Shown piece after piece: positions 12,101 to 24,612 of a DNA stretch of 64,000 nt (within the stretch, counting starts at the first letter, position 1; the number at the start of each line of letters is the position of its first letter). The position numbers and the translations under genes were made by a program. The notes beneath the pieces are model-generated. The model searched no databases. It saw only the letters and a list, made by a program, of their open reading frames with translations, and was not told the origin of the DNA. The DNA is taken from positions 434,799 to 498,798 of the forward strand of contig PUQB01000146.1 of the NCBI GenBank assembly GCA_003024785.1. The letters are read 5' to 3'. The stretch is from Selaginella tamariscina (taxonomy: Eukaryota > Streptophyta > Lycopodiopsida > Selaginellales > Selaginellaceae).

Positions 12101-14342
12101 AATGACACATAAACATACCTTCCATAATGCAGGTTTACCATCAAACATTCCATTATTATGTGCATGAACAATATCATGACAAAACTTACGTAAGTCTCCT
12201 CTTGCCAAGTCTTCAGAAACACCTCCCTTTAAGTCTCTAGCTCGCACTTGTAGAGCAATACGGGCATCCCTTTTTAGTATCACATTCTGAAAACGTCTCA
12301 AGGTACAACTAACAGTCTTAGCTTGTGAAAGTAGCTCTTTTGTGGTTAAGAAATCAAGGCGCCTACCGTTTCCAGTTGTTCTTTCACCTCTTCTAGTTGA
12401 ACCAACCACATCAGCTAACCGTTGTCGATAACACTGCATACGGAAGTCATTATGTTGTGGAATTTGTTTGCAAAATACACATTGAAGATTATCGAAGCCA
12501 TGCTCAGAGATTCGTTGACATCGCTTGTCTCGAAACGTCCCCTCAATACTCACAACACCACAAGAAGTCTGCACTATCTCATGAGTCTCAGGTTCAGCTT
12601 GCCAACATACACCACCCCTTGAATCATTAAGAAACCGTTTCAAATCTACAGTCCAATTTCTATATTTATAATGCGATTGCCAGTACCCCCAACACATAAG
12701 CTTCATTAAATCAGTTTCTAATAAAGTACAAACAAAAATGAGTTTTAAACATACTTCATCAATGTCTAAATTAAAGAACTTTCAACACTTACTGCTCGGG
12801 CCGCTAACAATGTTGTTTCCAAAAGTAGCTACAAAATAAGATGGTATAATAAGTATACATGTGTGTATATATCACATAAGATACTTACTTGGAAAGAACT
12901 TTTTTATTCCTATTTGGACGTTGTTAGTAGCTTTAAAGGTTTTAGAAGGGTGGCTTGAAGGAAGTGCTTCAACAACTTTCCGCTTTCCCTTTGTTGTTTC
13001 CTGCTCTTTCTCCTTGCGAACAATTGCTGCTACATGGGACTTGGAGTCTATATGTTCCTTGATATTATGCTCAAAGGAACCTAAGAGAAAGGAAAACATT
13101 TATAAGTATAAATAGTTTACAATATATATATATATATATATATATATTTGTATATGCAATATGTGTGTGCAGGTGTGTGTGAATAATCTCAAATAAATCA
13201 CCTTTTTGGGGAAAAAGTTGAATCAGCGTATTATCAATCTTGCATCTTATTTTGACTTTGTCGAGTCGAGTGTAATCACAACTTTCCCATAGGACAAATT
13301 CACATTTCAAATTTTCACAAAGCTCCTCAACCATGGTCATTGTTGCCTCAACTTTCTTTTTGTTTTCTTCTGCAATCGAATTTGGTGAAGTCTCAGAAAC
13401 TATATGAGAAAAGAAAAGTTTATATTAGTTATAATGGAACAGTGATATAAAAACTTACCAGAAGTTGCTTCAAAATTTGTAAATTTTGTGATTGCTTTCT
13501 TGTGATTTTGAGAAGTTAAATGTGAAGAGAGGAAATTCTTCAATGCATCCCGAGCAGTAACTCCACCAGTGGACTTGTCACATTCCTCACACCACACTGA
13601 ATACCAAGGCTTATCATTAATAATCTCACTTTCAGGATGGAACCTGTCAAGTTTGCCTTCTCGATGAAGTTTAGACTGTGCTACCTCCACATCAATCTTC
13701 CATTTGGCACCAAGCTTTCTGGTAACATTTTTTGGTTCTTCCTAGAAACACTATCCTGCTGAAAAATAAAGAAAAAATATAATTAATATAACTATATATA
13801 AATAAATTATCATTTAATGTCTTGTATGAAGTTTAATATGAATATATTAGTGAGCGTTAGTACAATATTAATGTACATTATACCTCTATAAGATCACATT
13901 CTTCATCAATTGGAACTTGTTTAAGCTCCACTTCACTCTCAACTGCTCGTATTGTAACTTGTTTATCTTGCACATACCATTTTGCTTCTTGAATGCTCCT
14001 TATTTCCAAACCCTCCTCCAGATCAATAAAAACCCACTATGCTGGAAGGATATCTACTAAATCATATTGGATTTCATGACGAAGAGCTTGATAAGTGAGA
14101 GAATGTAAAACTCTCACAACACCAAGCTTAATAGAAGATCCATCCTTCTCCAAACAAATCACAATAGATCTAGACATATTTTAATCTCAAACTTCCAAAT
14201 CTCTAACCCTACGCGTATCTATCTGTTATGTTCTTCGTACCCCTAACCCTAAGGATATATCGTACGCGTATAAACATGTACAAAAGTAACCCCTAAAGTG
14301 CACGTACCTGTATCTACCACATTCTTAAGAGTGAACTCCCCG
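9136..14342 (-). mobile_element. TIR DNA transposon of unassigned superfamily (5.2 kb)
   Basis: The left end reads CCCGGGGAGTTCACTTAA. The right end, on the opposite strand, reads CGGGGAGTTCACTCTTAA. A 10-bp direct repeat AGATACAAAT (9126-9135 and 14343-14352) flanks it. The insertion splits the 3' LTR of G2a, and the uninterrupted LTR is seen at 38482-38801, which supports the boundaries. The LTR is rich in GATA-like short repeats, so the duplication length could be 8-10. It carries one multi-exon gene on the minus strand. Confidence 0.8.
9384..14177 (-). pseudogene. Multi-exon transposase-like gene of the 5.2-kb TIR element
   Basis: Exons can be followed by GT-AG borders. Exon 1 is 14177 to about 13881 (starts MSRSIVICLEKDG; contains one in-frame TAG). 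Exon 2 is about 13752-13460, with a C-x2-C...H-x5-H finger (WCEECDK, HLTSQNHKK). Exon 3 is about 13399-13206. Exon 4 is about 13084-12893. Short exon 5 lies near 12793. A large exon covers about 12706-12119 (FCKQIPQHNDF). The core exon runs 12046 to about 10900. Then come about 10700-10340 with shifted frames and a C-terminal exon 10013-9384. The core has IIIVEDETRIKP, GFCGKK, GHASDGDGRRRKLIL and later a SDCCENFFSKVGG segment. This set of acidic motifs recurs in transposase-like proteins of many eukaryotes and is compatible with a DDE/RNase H-fold enzyme. The C-terminal exon looks like a separate chromatin-reader-like domain, but I cannot name it. Confidence 0.65.
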
Positions 14343-14352
14343 AGATACAAAT

Positions 14353-14612
14353 ATGAATAAGGATATGGATAAGGATATAGATAAGGATATGAATAAGAAT
14401 CCTTAAAATTAGCCAAGTCTAAGGATACGAATAGGAATAAGGGTCACTAAAATTAGCTAAGTTTATATTTGGCTTCTCTTATAGTATATAAGGGTGAACA
14501 TAATCAGGGTTAAACATTCTAGTTCAATGCCAATTTAGGAGCTAAATCTTTTGTCTTGTTCCGATCTTTGTAATCTAGCTTGTTTCATGTCTTCTCAACT
14601 TGGTTCCTAACA
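14353..14612 (+). repeat. Remainder of G2a 3' LTR
   Basis: Continues the LTR begun at 9084. Rich in GGATATGGATAAGGATA-like units, with a TATA-like stretch (TATAGTATATAAGGGTGAACAT), ending CTTGGTTCCTAACA. It matches 38490-38801. Confidence 0.8.
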
Positions 14613-17600
14613 GTTATGTACTTAGGGTTATTCAAACCTAGCCTTAGGGAGTTTACTTAGCAAAACACTTGTGTTCACTTATAGCACACACTCGTGTCCT
14701 CACTAAGTATGAACCTTAGGTTTAGGATATAACTTGGCCCTTAAGAATTAGTTGTGGTTCAGGGTACCTCTTGTTGCCCAAAAGGGGTTGTAATCCTAGA
14801 TGAGGGTGATTCCTCAAGGAATAAGTGACAATGCCTTAGCTCTGTCATGGGGGTATGTGTGGGACATGTCTCCTTGATGGGGTTAAGGCAAGAGCCTATC
14901 TAGGTCACCTAGGGTGAAATCCTAAAGTCTACTTGCGTTATTCTTTGGGGTTTAGAGGGTAGTCATTCTAGGGGACTTAGGGTATTTGGGCATTTGAGTT
15001 AGATGCTCAAGGTTGTCATGAAAGACTTAGCATTTTTCACATAGGGTGTTGACATTGGATGGCCACTTGGTAACCACGTGTTAACCCTTTAAGTTAAAAC
15101 CTTGACAAGTTGCATGTAACCCGTTAAAAGCACTCACCTCTAGGAGTTGTGTCCTTGACAAACATCATAAGTCTCAAAAGGAATGTTTGCGATGTGTTTC
15201 CCAGTGAGAGGAGTAACTCTCATGCACTTAAGTCATTGGCACATAATATTATATATAAACACGTAAACTCACCCGTCTTTTCGCTCATCCAACTAAAACT
15301 CCATTGCATGAGTAAAAGATGGCCGATAAGCACCTCCCCAATTGAATGTTTCATCATGTGAATGTTCCACATGATCACAAACTCTTGCACACCTACTTGT
15401 AACTTTTGAAAGAGCACAATCTTTTACAATGAGTTTTTTGTATTGGCTTTCCAAAACATTGTGGCTTTTAGCTCTTATAGTGAGATTGGAGAGTGTGTTA
15501 TGTAGTGAATTTTTTAAAAAGTGGCTTATCCTGTGGTTTTTGCAAGCGGCTTCTTAGTTTTGAGTGGCTTTCAAAAGTGGATTTTTAGCACCTTATCCAT
15601 GAGAAGGTAGGTAATACTTCAATTTGTAACCTACACATTCCACTTGAAATTGAACTTAAAAAAACCAACCAAAAATGGAAGCTTGTTAGCTTGTATGTAC
15701 TAGCCATCTGCACCAAGCACAAGTTCTTTTGCCACAAATATTTTCTGCCTGGACACTATTGATAGAACAATTGCTAGTTGATGTCCTCGTACTTGAACCA
15801 CATCATCAACTTGCACTAAAATATAACCATCTTCTGTCTCACCACATAGCATTAAGCACTCAAGAGTTGACCCCTTCTACTTTGTGTTGTGTTGAACAGC
15901 CGTTGCCACTAACACCTTCTCTCCATTGATACTGCATTCCTCTAACCAAGTGACCTCTTGCCAATTGTCTTTTAGAGTTGCTAGATATTATTGCTATTGT
16001 TTTCAATCCTACTCATGTTTAAATTTGTATGATGTCACCTGTTATTATCCAAATTGGATTTCTTATTGCCCATGTTTGAAGCTCAAATGGGAAATTGCAA
16101 GTCACAACCTCCAACGCAATGTCGAAACCTTGTGTAGCCATCACTTGATCGCTATGAGGGACAATGCATATCTCATTGAGGATATCTTGAACAACTAGAA
16201 TGCATGTTGAGTCGAACCTCTCTCGGCTTGGAGCTAATATTTCCTTATACCTTGATGAATCACTGGCCGAGATGTCCTCTCATCATAGTGATACCTAAAT
16301 TTAAATTCAAAGTTGAGATATATATGTGAAACATTGAATTTCATATACTCACTTCTACAACAAAACTAAAATGCATGTTGAGTCGAACCTCTCTCGGCTT
16401 GGAGCTAATATTTCCTTATACCTTGATGAATCACTGGCCGAGATGTCCTCTCATCATAGTGATACCTAAATTTAAATTCAAAGTTGAGATATATATGTGA
16501 AACATTGAATTTCATATACTCACTTCTACAACAAAAAAAACTTCAATGTGTAACAAGAAAATATTATTGAGTTCCACAAAGCATATCTCACCTACAAAAG
16601 TAAAAATTACTAATACTCTCAAGGCCGACAAACTTTTAAAAAACAAAAAAAAGCAAAAAGCAGTACTAGGATTATCAGGGTCTCTAGTCACCATTAAGGT
16701 CCCACACTTACAAATAGCTTTGTGGTGGTGACATTCGAATTTGAAAATTTTCCCTTTATTGAAGCCGAGCCTTTCATTCTAGACAATGCCTCCAACTACA
16801 AAGTGGTTATCCATCGGCCTTTCTACATGCCAACCATCACTCCCACTTTTGCTAGGCAGTTCCTCTAGTCTTTATTGCCATAATTTGAACACTTGCTCCA
16901 TAACTTCACTACTTTCTCGTCTAACTTAACCACCACAATCCCATTCTTTATTGGAATTGGAAGTGAGCTACATACATACCTTAGATGTGCTTTAGTGAAT
17001 GTGAGTTCCATTTGCACATTAAAACCTTTGAAGTCAGCCTCAAATCCATAGCACCAAGTATTGCTGGATACACAATACTGGTATATATCATTGCATGTGT
17101 CCTTTGCCTAGAGCATGTAGTAGTGTCGATTGATGGGCTCCAAAGTTCTCAAACTAGATCACTTCCAATGTGTTGCAATATTCTCAAAATAGGTCCAACA
17201 TTGCAACTGTCTAGCCATTTGTCCTACTCCAATCATATAGTAGCCTTGTCAATTCAATCAACAAGGTGCATACACGGAAATGGCTATTGTTGATTAAGTC
17301 GTCAACCACATAACTCATATACCATTGCATGAAGTCCTAGTGTTCTTGTGCATGACAAAATCCCAATCAAGTAAGTGGATGGTCTGGCCACCTTCCTTTC
17401 TTCATGTAGCTCATCATGCACTTCAACAGAGTCTCCATCCTTACCATCACTATTGAGTTTTTGCTTGTCTCTTCAATTGTTGTGAATAGATGTTCATTAG
17501 ATTGCTTTAGCACATTTAAGCACCATAGGTGCATCATGTCAAATGCTGAAACCTCTAACAATTTCAATATGAAAGCCAACATCAAAGAATACAATAATTA

Positions 17601-17736
17601 GCAAACAAGTGCAACAAAAGCCACAAAGATGATCAATTTCCTCTTGGATCTCAACCTATTGCTCCAATCTAGCATTGTAAGAAGAATGCAAGTGCTTGTA
17701 GAAGCTAGATTTACTCCAATGCCTTCCCTCCATTCC
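14613..17736 (-). other. Duplicated block, copy 1 part A; unidentified gene remnant
   Basis: Closely similar to 38802-41728. Copy 1 has about 135 bp (near 14960-15095) and a tandem duplication (16201) that copy 2 lacks. No known protein family is recognised. On the minus strand, short exon-like stretches correspond to those at 40134-41195 in copy 2, where they are longer and better preserved. Nothing else convincing is seen in this 3.1 kb. Confidence 0.5.
16201..16538. repeat. Tandem duplication, 171-bp period
   Basis: The stretch starting TGCATGTTGAGTCGAACC at 16201 is repeated without visible change from 16372 for about 165 bp. The second segmental copy (40317 onward) has it only once, so the duplication is recent relative to the block. 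Confidence 0.9.
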
Positions 17737-17914
17737 ATGAGAACCATAGTTACAAACAAGAACATGGAACATGAACACGAGCCTTAGATTTCAGGAACCC
17801 GATCACAGAACATGATAATGGTTCACAATGGCTCATGAATATTCTAGTGAATATTCTAAGAATATTCTATTTTTAATTCTAGAAATATGCTACTTTTTAT
17901 TATATATAAACTAA

Positions 17915-19971
17915 TCAAACATCCTCAACCTCACAATCTTTGACATTGTCTCCATCTTCCTCTTCCTCTCTTGACTCAAGCTCATCTTCCGGATGAGGAA
18001 CTGTCTCTAGTACTTTGTAGCTCACAAACTTGTTGTAGTCACAGTCATTTTTGCAGGTTAACAACCTGCTATTGCAAGCCACGAAAACCAGATTTGTTGT
18101 CATGTCCATAGTAAGTCTGTTCTTCTTTTTTGAAGACACATGCTCGAAAGTGCTAAATAGTCTCTCCACTGAGGATGACGAGCATGCCTAGCTTAGAACT
18201 CGAATGGCCAACTTCTGAAGAGCTGGAGTTTCATAACCATAGTCCTCTCACCAATGTATAGCTCCCTTCCTAGTGCAATCAGCCTTAGCATCAATCAATT
18301 TGAAAATGCCTCCTATCCTCCTATAAGTTAAAAGCTCATCCCGTATCACGTCCCTCTCATTGGATGTAAACATGGCCGACAGATAAGCATTCCAATCCTT
18401 CATGACTTCTTTGTTGGCATGCTTTTCATGCTCTTGAAACTCGGGGTCCAACATATATGCCACCGAGTGCATGAGCGAATGATACTCATGCCACCGATTA
18501 TACATGATCTAATGAAGTTCCATGTACCTGCCATAATCCGATTGTCCTTCCTCTAAACTTGCATTCAGCTTGTTCATACACATATATTTTTCCAATCACA
18601 TGTATATCACAGTCCACAAGACGAAGTAGTAGCATAACATCCTTGGACACCTCTAACATGTCCTTAACCTATTCCCAAAAATGGTCATCAAAAACAGTTT
18701 CATAACTGTCTCTGCCTGCTCTCGTCTTTGACTCAGGCCTTGCTTTGTATGCAGGGCATATGAACATCTATTGTAGAGCTTCCCAGAGCTCCACTAGCCT
18801 CTCCATCATAATGAAGTTGTAACCAAACCTCGTATCACAATAGTGTAGCATTCGCTTGTGAGTAAACTCCGTTAGCAGTGCCACCATATGAGAGTGGTTC
18901 CTGATGAAGCTCACCAAAGCCTTTCCTTGCATTACCATCCATGGAAGTTCACCAAAGTCTTTCAAGGCATTGTTCAAGCAATGAGCAAAACATGCTGCCC
19001 ATTGAATCTTCAGGTACCTCTGTTTTAGAATTGCTGCTGCTACTCTGTTCGCATTTTCCCCATCTGTTACAACCATGACAACGTTCTCTGCACCCACAAT
19101 GCTAATGCCTTCTTCCCAGCAACGCAAAGTATTCTCAGCTATTTTTCCTATGAGAAAATATCGATAGCCTTCAGAAAAGCTACCCATCCTTGACTATATG
19201 CCACAAGCCCCATGATATGCTGATTCCTCCTATCTGCCCACCCATCTGCACATATGGTTACACCCCTCTATTCCCACTGCTTTCTCATGGACGCCATCTC
19301 AACGTTGATGAATCCTTTCTCTTTTAATAGAAACTTCTCCCGAAGATCATTATATTTTGGTGGTGCATAAGGCACACCATGCCTGGCAACTTCCTGGATC
19401 ATGTTGAGGAAGTAAGGGGACTGAGCCTTCACAAATGGAATGTGTTCATTCCAAAAAACCCTCCAATCGCCACATCAACTTGACTCTTCTGCTCTGGATC
19501 CATCGAATCTACAATATGAACTTGGCTCTACTTGCTAAACAACGAGGAAAGGCAGCCACTTCCACTTGCAAGGGATGATACCACTGGCACTGAAAGTTCT
19601 ACATTCGACCGTTTCTTCCCCCTTGTGCCTTTTTCAGAGTCAATAACCTTTTGCATGTTAACTAGCTCCGCCTTCTTGTTACTTGAGATAAGGGGGCAAC
19701 CCACAATATCCCTGCTACTTGGGCCATTTCCCAACAGATGAGCTTGCACACGATCAACGCCACTGAGCTTGTTCACCATTGTGCAAGGATACTTTTGCCC
19801 CTGTAGTATGCTAGATTGCTGCACCATGCTTGGTAGCAGTAAGGCAGATGAAGTGCCTCTCCTCCAATCCGCGGCAAATGGAGCAGCGGAGGCGGCTACA
19901 GCATCACCAAAATTAGAAGTGGCAACAATGGCAAGCAAGATCAAGGAGATGGAGTCGAAATAGGTGCACAA
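17915..19971 (-). pseudogene. hAT transposase (DUF659 type), inactivated
   Basis: Minus-strand pieces in order. The N-terminal part (19971-19528) has a BED-like segment (KYPCTMVNKLSG...HLLGN). A stretch near 19270-19190 contains TICADGWADRRNQ, the usual first catalytic aspartate region. 19187-18768 has MVVTDGENANRVAAAI, AACFAHCLNNALKDFG and DTRFGYNF. 18505-18248 has the LDPEF region. A C-terminal dimerisation segment (LAIRVLS, SSSSVERLFSTFEH) runs to 17915. Lesions include a frameshift near 19160, a TGA in place of the second W of the expected WW near 18248, and a TAG near 18187. The gene cannot make full-length enzyme. Confidence 0.88.
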
Positions 19972-20039
19972 AACCCTCCAAAAATCAGCACCATGCTATC
20001 CCTCTTGCAAATTCACTATTCACTTGTATGTGTCATCAT

Positions 20040-20067
20040 ATATACGTGTTGTCTACAACGTATATAT

Positions 20068-20109
<42 letters not shown>

Positions 20110-20135
20110 ATATATATATATATATATATATTGTT
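20040..20135. repeat. CT and TA microsatellite inside the hAT element
   Basis: A CT dinucleotide run (about 20065-20100) is followed by a TA run. It lies upstream of the transposase in its direction of transcription. Confidence 0.9.
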
Positions 20136-20710
20136 ATGAATTGCATATTCAAGTTTCAGTTCATCTCAAAGTTTTTAGAATTTTTCTTGCAACAATATAA
20201 TAGATAAACAATAAATAAAGGCATGTCTTATAAAAAAGTGTAAAAAGAGAAATATGTATATAAGGTTGCATACAGATGGAGTCAAAGGACATTGATGCCA
20301 AAGCTACTAAACCACATTCAGATCCGTCTAAAAAAACTCACCAGAATTGAGGGTCTTTTCTGGTTCAAATCCATTGAATATCAAACAAAGTGCTAGCTCT
20401 ACAAAATGCCGCCTTGATCGGAGCCGCACTACAGCTCCTTTTGCTCAGATCCGTATGGCATCAATTTGTCACTTATGAACAGCATGAGATCTGTAGAATC
20501 CCGCAGAATGAAGATGAACTCACCATATTCAACAAGCCCTAGAAAATATTGTTGTGTGTGCCCTAACTCTAAGTTGGTGTTACAAACACAGGCCGTGATC
20601 CCAACAACCATGGCTGGGATCATGGCCCCTGTTCGTAACAATATATACTATTCATGAACAAGGTCATGGGAACACAACCCATCGGGATCCTAGCCGTGTT
20701 CATAACTATG

Positions 20711-21170
20711 ATGAGAACTCACACAATCACTACATTCACAAACATAAATTGTTGAAGAAATCGATCTTCCAATTGGTTCTTGTAATTACTCTCAAACATA
20801 TTTGAATGATGCCACCTCCAAGCTGATCTTGTGACAACCTTGCCATTGACAATGTACTCCCTTGATTGAGTCATTTGTGTAGCATCATGGTTTTTTTTGT
20901 TTTTTTTTTTTCCAGCAAATTTGGGGCTTTTATTGATGAACTTTCATTCATGCAAGGATTAACAATTTTACCATGGTTTAAACCATTAAATAAACCATGG
21001 TGGTTTAAATTAACAAATTTTAAACTAATTTATATAATGATTTTTCATTATTTTAAATTAAATCAAATATTTAAATTATTCTTTAATTTTATAAATACCT
21101 TTTCAATTTATTCAATATATAAATTATTAATATATATTTTATAATTAAAAACAAGGTTTTACTATTCAAT
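20711..21170. other. Duplicated block, copy 1 part B; no gene
   Basis: 20711-21040 matches 41728-42030, including a poly-T run and ACCATGG-containing inverted repeats. 21040-21170 is AT-rich filler absent from copy 2. I see no coding content. Confidence 0.6.
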
Positions 21171-21378
21171 TGTTACAACCTGTATAACGAATCAAAGAAT
21201 ATTCCCCAGAAAGGTATAAGCTAGAATATTCCTAAAGAGCTATACCTAAATTAAGAGAATTAAGGGCACACAATATTGGAAGCCTTTTTGGAGAGCAGCG
21301 TGTGGAGACTAGAGACAGCTCGGGGGAGGTCGGGTGGTTTTGTGAGGGTCTCTAGTTTGTACATAGTGGTGCCTAACA
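21171..21378 (+). repeat. G1b 5' LTR
   Basis: 208 bp, TGTTACAACC to GCCTAACA. Nearly identical to 24613-24818. Confidence 0.9.
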
Positions 21379-21619
21379 ATTGGCATCGGAGGCAAGGTTC
21401 GAGATGAGTGCCTGGTGGGAAGGGATAATACTTTCTGTTGGACACTAAAAGGCAAATTGTCCAAGGAGAAACAAGCTCAAGGGCAAAAGTTTCAATGGCA
21501 TCAAGGACAAGTAGATGCCTAAGAAGCTTTAGGAGATGGAGTGGAGGAGCACAAAGGAGACTTCTCTAAACCACAAGGTAAATTTCTATTTATTCTTGCT
21601 CAATAGGTAAACTACATGG

Positions 21620-24250
21620 CACGGGAGGAGCCACACACACGTGCTATTGTGGTGAGGGACGACTTGGTGAGCGTCCAGTGCGAGTCCTTGTGGATAGCAT
21701 GAGTAGCGATAACTTTGTGTCAACAAAGTTAGTGGAGGAGTGCAGCTTGCCCACGAAGACTGTGCCTCAATACGAATTTGAAGGCTCAACTATCACACAG
21801 AGCTACAGTGCTTGTGTGGAGGAGTTACAGCTGGAGGTTGGCAAAACCCAGCTGGTGGAGCTGCGCGAAGAGCCTCAATACGAGATTGAGGGCTCAGCTA
21901 TCACACAGAGCTACATGCTTGTGTGGAGGAGTTACAGCTGTAGGTTGGCAAAACCCAGCTGTGGAGCTGCATGAAGACTGTGCCTCAATACGAGATTGAG
22001 GGCTCAGCTATCACACAGAGCTACATGCTTGTGTGGAGGAGTTACAGCTGTAGGTTGGCAAAACCCAGCTGGTGGAGCTGCACGAAGACTGTGCCTCAAT
22101 ACGAGATTGAGGGCTTAGTTGTCACACAGAGCTAATTTTGTGTGGAGGAGTTACAGCTAGAGGTTGGCAAAACCCAGCTGGTGGAGACTTTCTTTCTTGC
22201 GAAGCTAGTGCGTGTGGATCCTAAGATCTAGTGGAGCACCAAGCACATGAAGCTTGAGTATAGTGAAGTGAAAGACACTTGGTTTGGAACAAAGCTTGAG
22301 TCTCCAAACAAGTTCTTTTACTGTCACCTTGAGCAAAGCTGTTGTGCAGGAGTTTGCTGACGTCTTCCCTCTGAGCTACCTCATGGCTACCACATGCAAG
22401 AGGTGTGGAGCTGGAATAGGGTACGAAAGCCATTTACCGTAAGCCATTCCGACTGAGCCATGCTAAGGAGCAAGAGGTTAAGAGACAAGTGATGGAGCTA
22501 TTGGAATATGGCTTCATACAACTGAGCAAGTCTCCATTTGGTGCACCAGTATTGCTTGTCAGGAAGAAAAATGGCACCATGAGGATGTGCATAGACTACA
22601 GAGCTCTCAACAAGCAAACAGTGAAGGACAGGATGCCCATGCCATGTGTGGATACTATCATGGATCATCTCGGTGGAGCCAGAGTGTTCACCAAGATAGT
22701 TGGGCATTTCGAGTTCACTGTTATGCCATTCGGCTTAACAAATGCCCCAGTCACATTCACTCGGTTGACGACTGAGGTGTTTGGTGACTACTTGCACGAC
22801 TTTGTGGAGATCTTCCTCAACGATATTCTTATTTACAGTAAGAATATGAAGGAGCATGTGCAGCATTTGCGAAGAGTTCTTCAGTTGTTGAGGGAGAACA
22901 AGCTCTATGCAAAGAAGAGCAAATGTGCATTTGCTCAGTGCAAAGTGGAGTATTTGGGTCACATTGTGATGCCAAGTGGAGTGAAGACTGATCCACAGAA
23001 GGTGGCAGTGGTGGAGCAATGGCCAGTTCCTAGCAATAAAGAGAGTTACGGAGTTTCTTGGGCATGGCTGGTTATTACGGCGGTATGTCAAGGATTATGC
23101 CAAGAAAGCTTCTCCGTTAACTAGGTTGCTGAGGAAGGACGTTCCCTTTGCATGAAGTGCTTCAGAGAAGAGCAGTTTCCAAGCTTTGAAACAAGCTTTG
23201 GTACGTGCACCAGTTTTATGTATTGCAGATCCCTCTAAGCCTTATGAGGTATCGTGTGATGCAAGTGGAGTGGCCATTGGAGTTGTACTTATGCAAGAGG
23301 GAAGGCCTATTGCTTATAAGAGTCGTACTTGAATCCTGCAGAGCAACAATACTCAACGTATGAGCAAGAATACTGGCTATTGTTAATGCATTATGAGTTT
23401 GGAGGCACTATCTTTATGGTGCAAGTTTCAAAGTGTTTACAGATCACAAGACTTTGGTGTATCTGTTCAAACAGAAAGAGTTAAACTCTCAGCAAGCTCA
23501 CTGGATGGTTAAGCTCATGGAGTTTGGCAAATTTCCTATTGAGCATTGGCGTGGGAAAGGCTAACGTGGTGGTATATGCTTTGTCACGCGTTAGGAGAGC
23601 CACAGTGGTTAGAGAATTCCAAACATGCTTATGTAATGCATTAACAAGGACGGTCATGAGTTTAGCCAGGTAGTTCAACATGCTCAAGCACAAGACGCTG
23701 AGGTGCAGGAGCTCAAGGACAGCTAGAGCCACCATTCTCATTTTAGGATGGAGTTTTGTACTACAATGGCCGTGTGTATCTTCCTCGTGTGGACCATTTG
23801 ATCAACCAGGTACTATATTTCCATCATGATCACCCGGAGGCTGGTCATTTTGGGGGAGGAAAACGTATGAGTTGATCAAGAGAAGGTTCTATTGGAGGAA
23901 TATGAAAGCTAATATCATAGAGTACTGCAGGACTTGTGACAAGTGTCAGCAAGTAAAGGTGCCCAGGGAAAAACCAAGTGGGCTATTAGTACCATTGCCT
24001 ATTCCAGACAGGCGATGGGGCAGTATCTTATGGACTTTGTCACCCATTTGCCAAGGACACAGTGGCATTGGAATGAGTCATATTATGCTATGTTTGGACG
24101 GCATTCCAAGACAGCTTTTGAGCTGGGTTTAGCAAGTAAGAAAGCTCAAGGCAACATGGATGAGGAAGCTAAAGATCTGAGTGTTGAGCTTAAAACATTC
24201 AGAGTTTGTGCAAGAAGAACTTACAAGTAGCTCAGAGCCGAGCTATCAAG
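21620..24250 (+). pseudogene. G1b protease-RT-RNase H-integrase remnant
   Basis: Protease motif VLVDSMSSDNF at 21690, again with M in the active-site triad. The tandem repeats follow (21765-22180). Reverse transcriptase occupies 22489-23124 with [31 protein letters not shown] and FLNDILIYS (the usual Y-x-DD is changed to FLND). The KIDLHSGYHQI segment is deleted. RNase H lies at 23200-23480 with a frameshift at 23330. The integrase zinc finger is at 23872-24000 (RTCDKCQQVK). The MDFVTHLPRT motif at 24031 runs almost directly into YYAMFGRHSK at 24083, so the catalytic core is missing. Confidence 0.85.
21765..22180 (+). repeat. Tandem repeat, about 110-bp unit, in G1b
   Basis: Units start at about 21765, 21873, 21983 and 22094 (spacing 108, 110, 111). 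They are homologous to the array in G1a at 4177. Confidence 0.88.
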
Positions 24251-24612
24251 TTTGTTAATGAGCACAGAAGCTTCCAAGAGTTCCAGGTGGAGATTATGTA
24301 TATCTCTGAGTGGTATTTGCCACACATGTAAGGCGGAACACTATTGTGGCCTTACGGAAGGGACACAATATAAGTTGTTCCAGGTACTCAGGTCCTTATG
24401 AGATTCTGGAGCGTATCGATAAGGTGACATATCGACTACGGCTGCCAGAAGGAGTGAGGGTGCACCCAGTGTTTCATATTAGCCATTAAAGAGAGTACTC
24501 ACAAGGAATGAGTCCCGGGTAGATTCTTTGTGGATGTACAAGGCTAATGATACGGACCAGTTGAGTAAGTTATATTGCCCTTGAGGACAAGGACTTGCTA
24601 ATGGGGGAGGAT

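Larger units (their letters stand above)
17745..20710 (-). mobile_element. hAT DNA transposon (3.0 kb)
   Basis: Ends are CATAGTTAC (17745) and CATAACTATG (20710, inverted). They are flanked by an exact 8-bp duplication ATGAGAAC at 17737-17744 and 20711-20718. The empty site is seen in the second copy of the block around 41722, which confirms the boundaries. The 8-bp duplication and the transposase remnant identify hAT. Confidence 0.92.

Noticed and set aside
17915-20000. Domesticated hAT-derived gene
   Set aside because: It retains TIRs and an exact 8-bp target duplication and has several nonsense codons and shifts, so it is a dead transposon and not a host gene.
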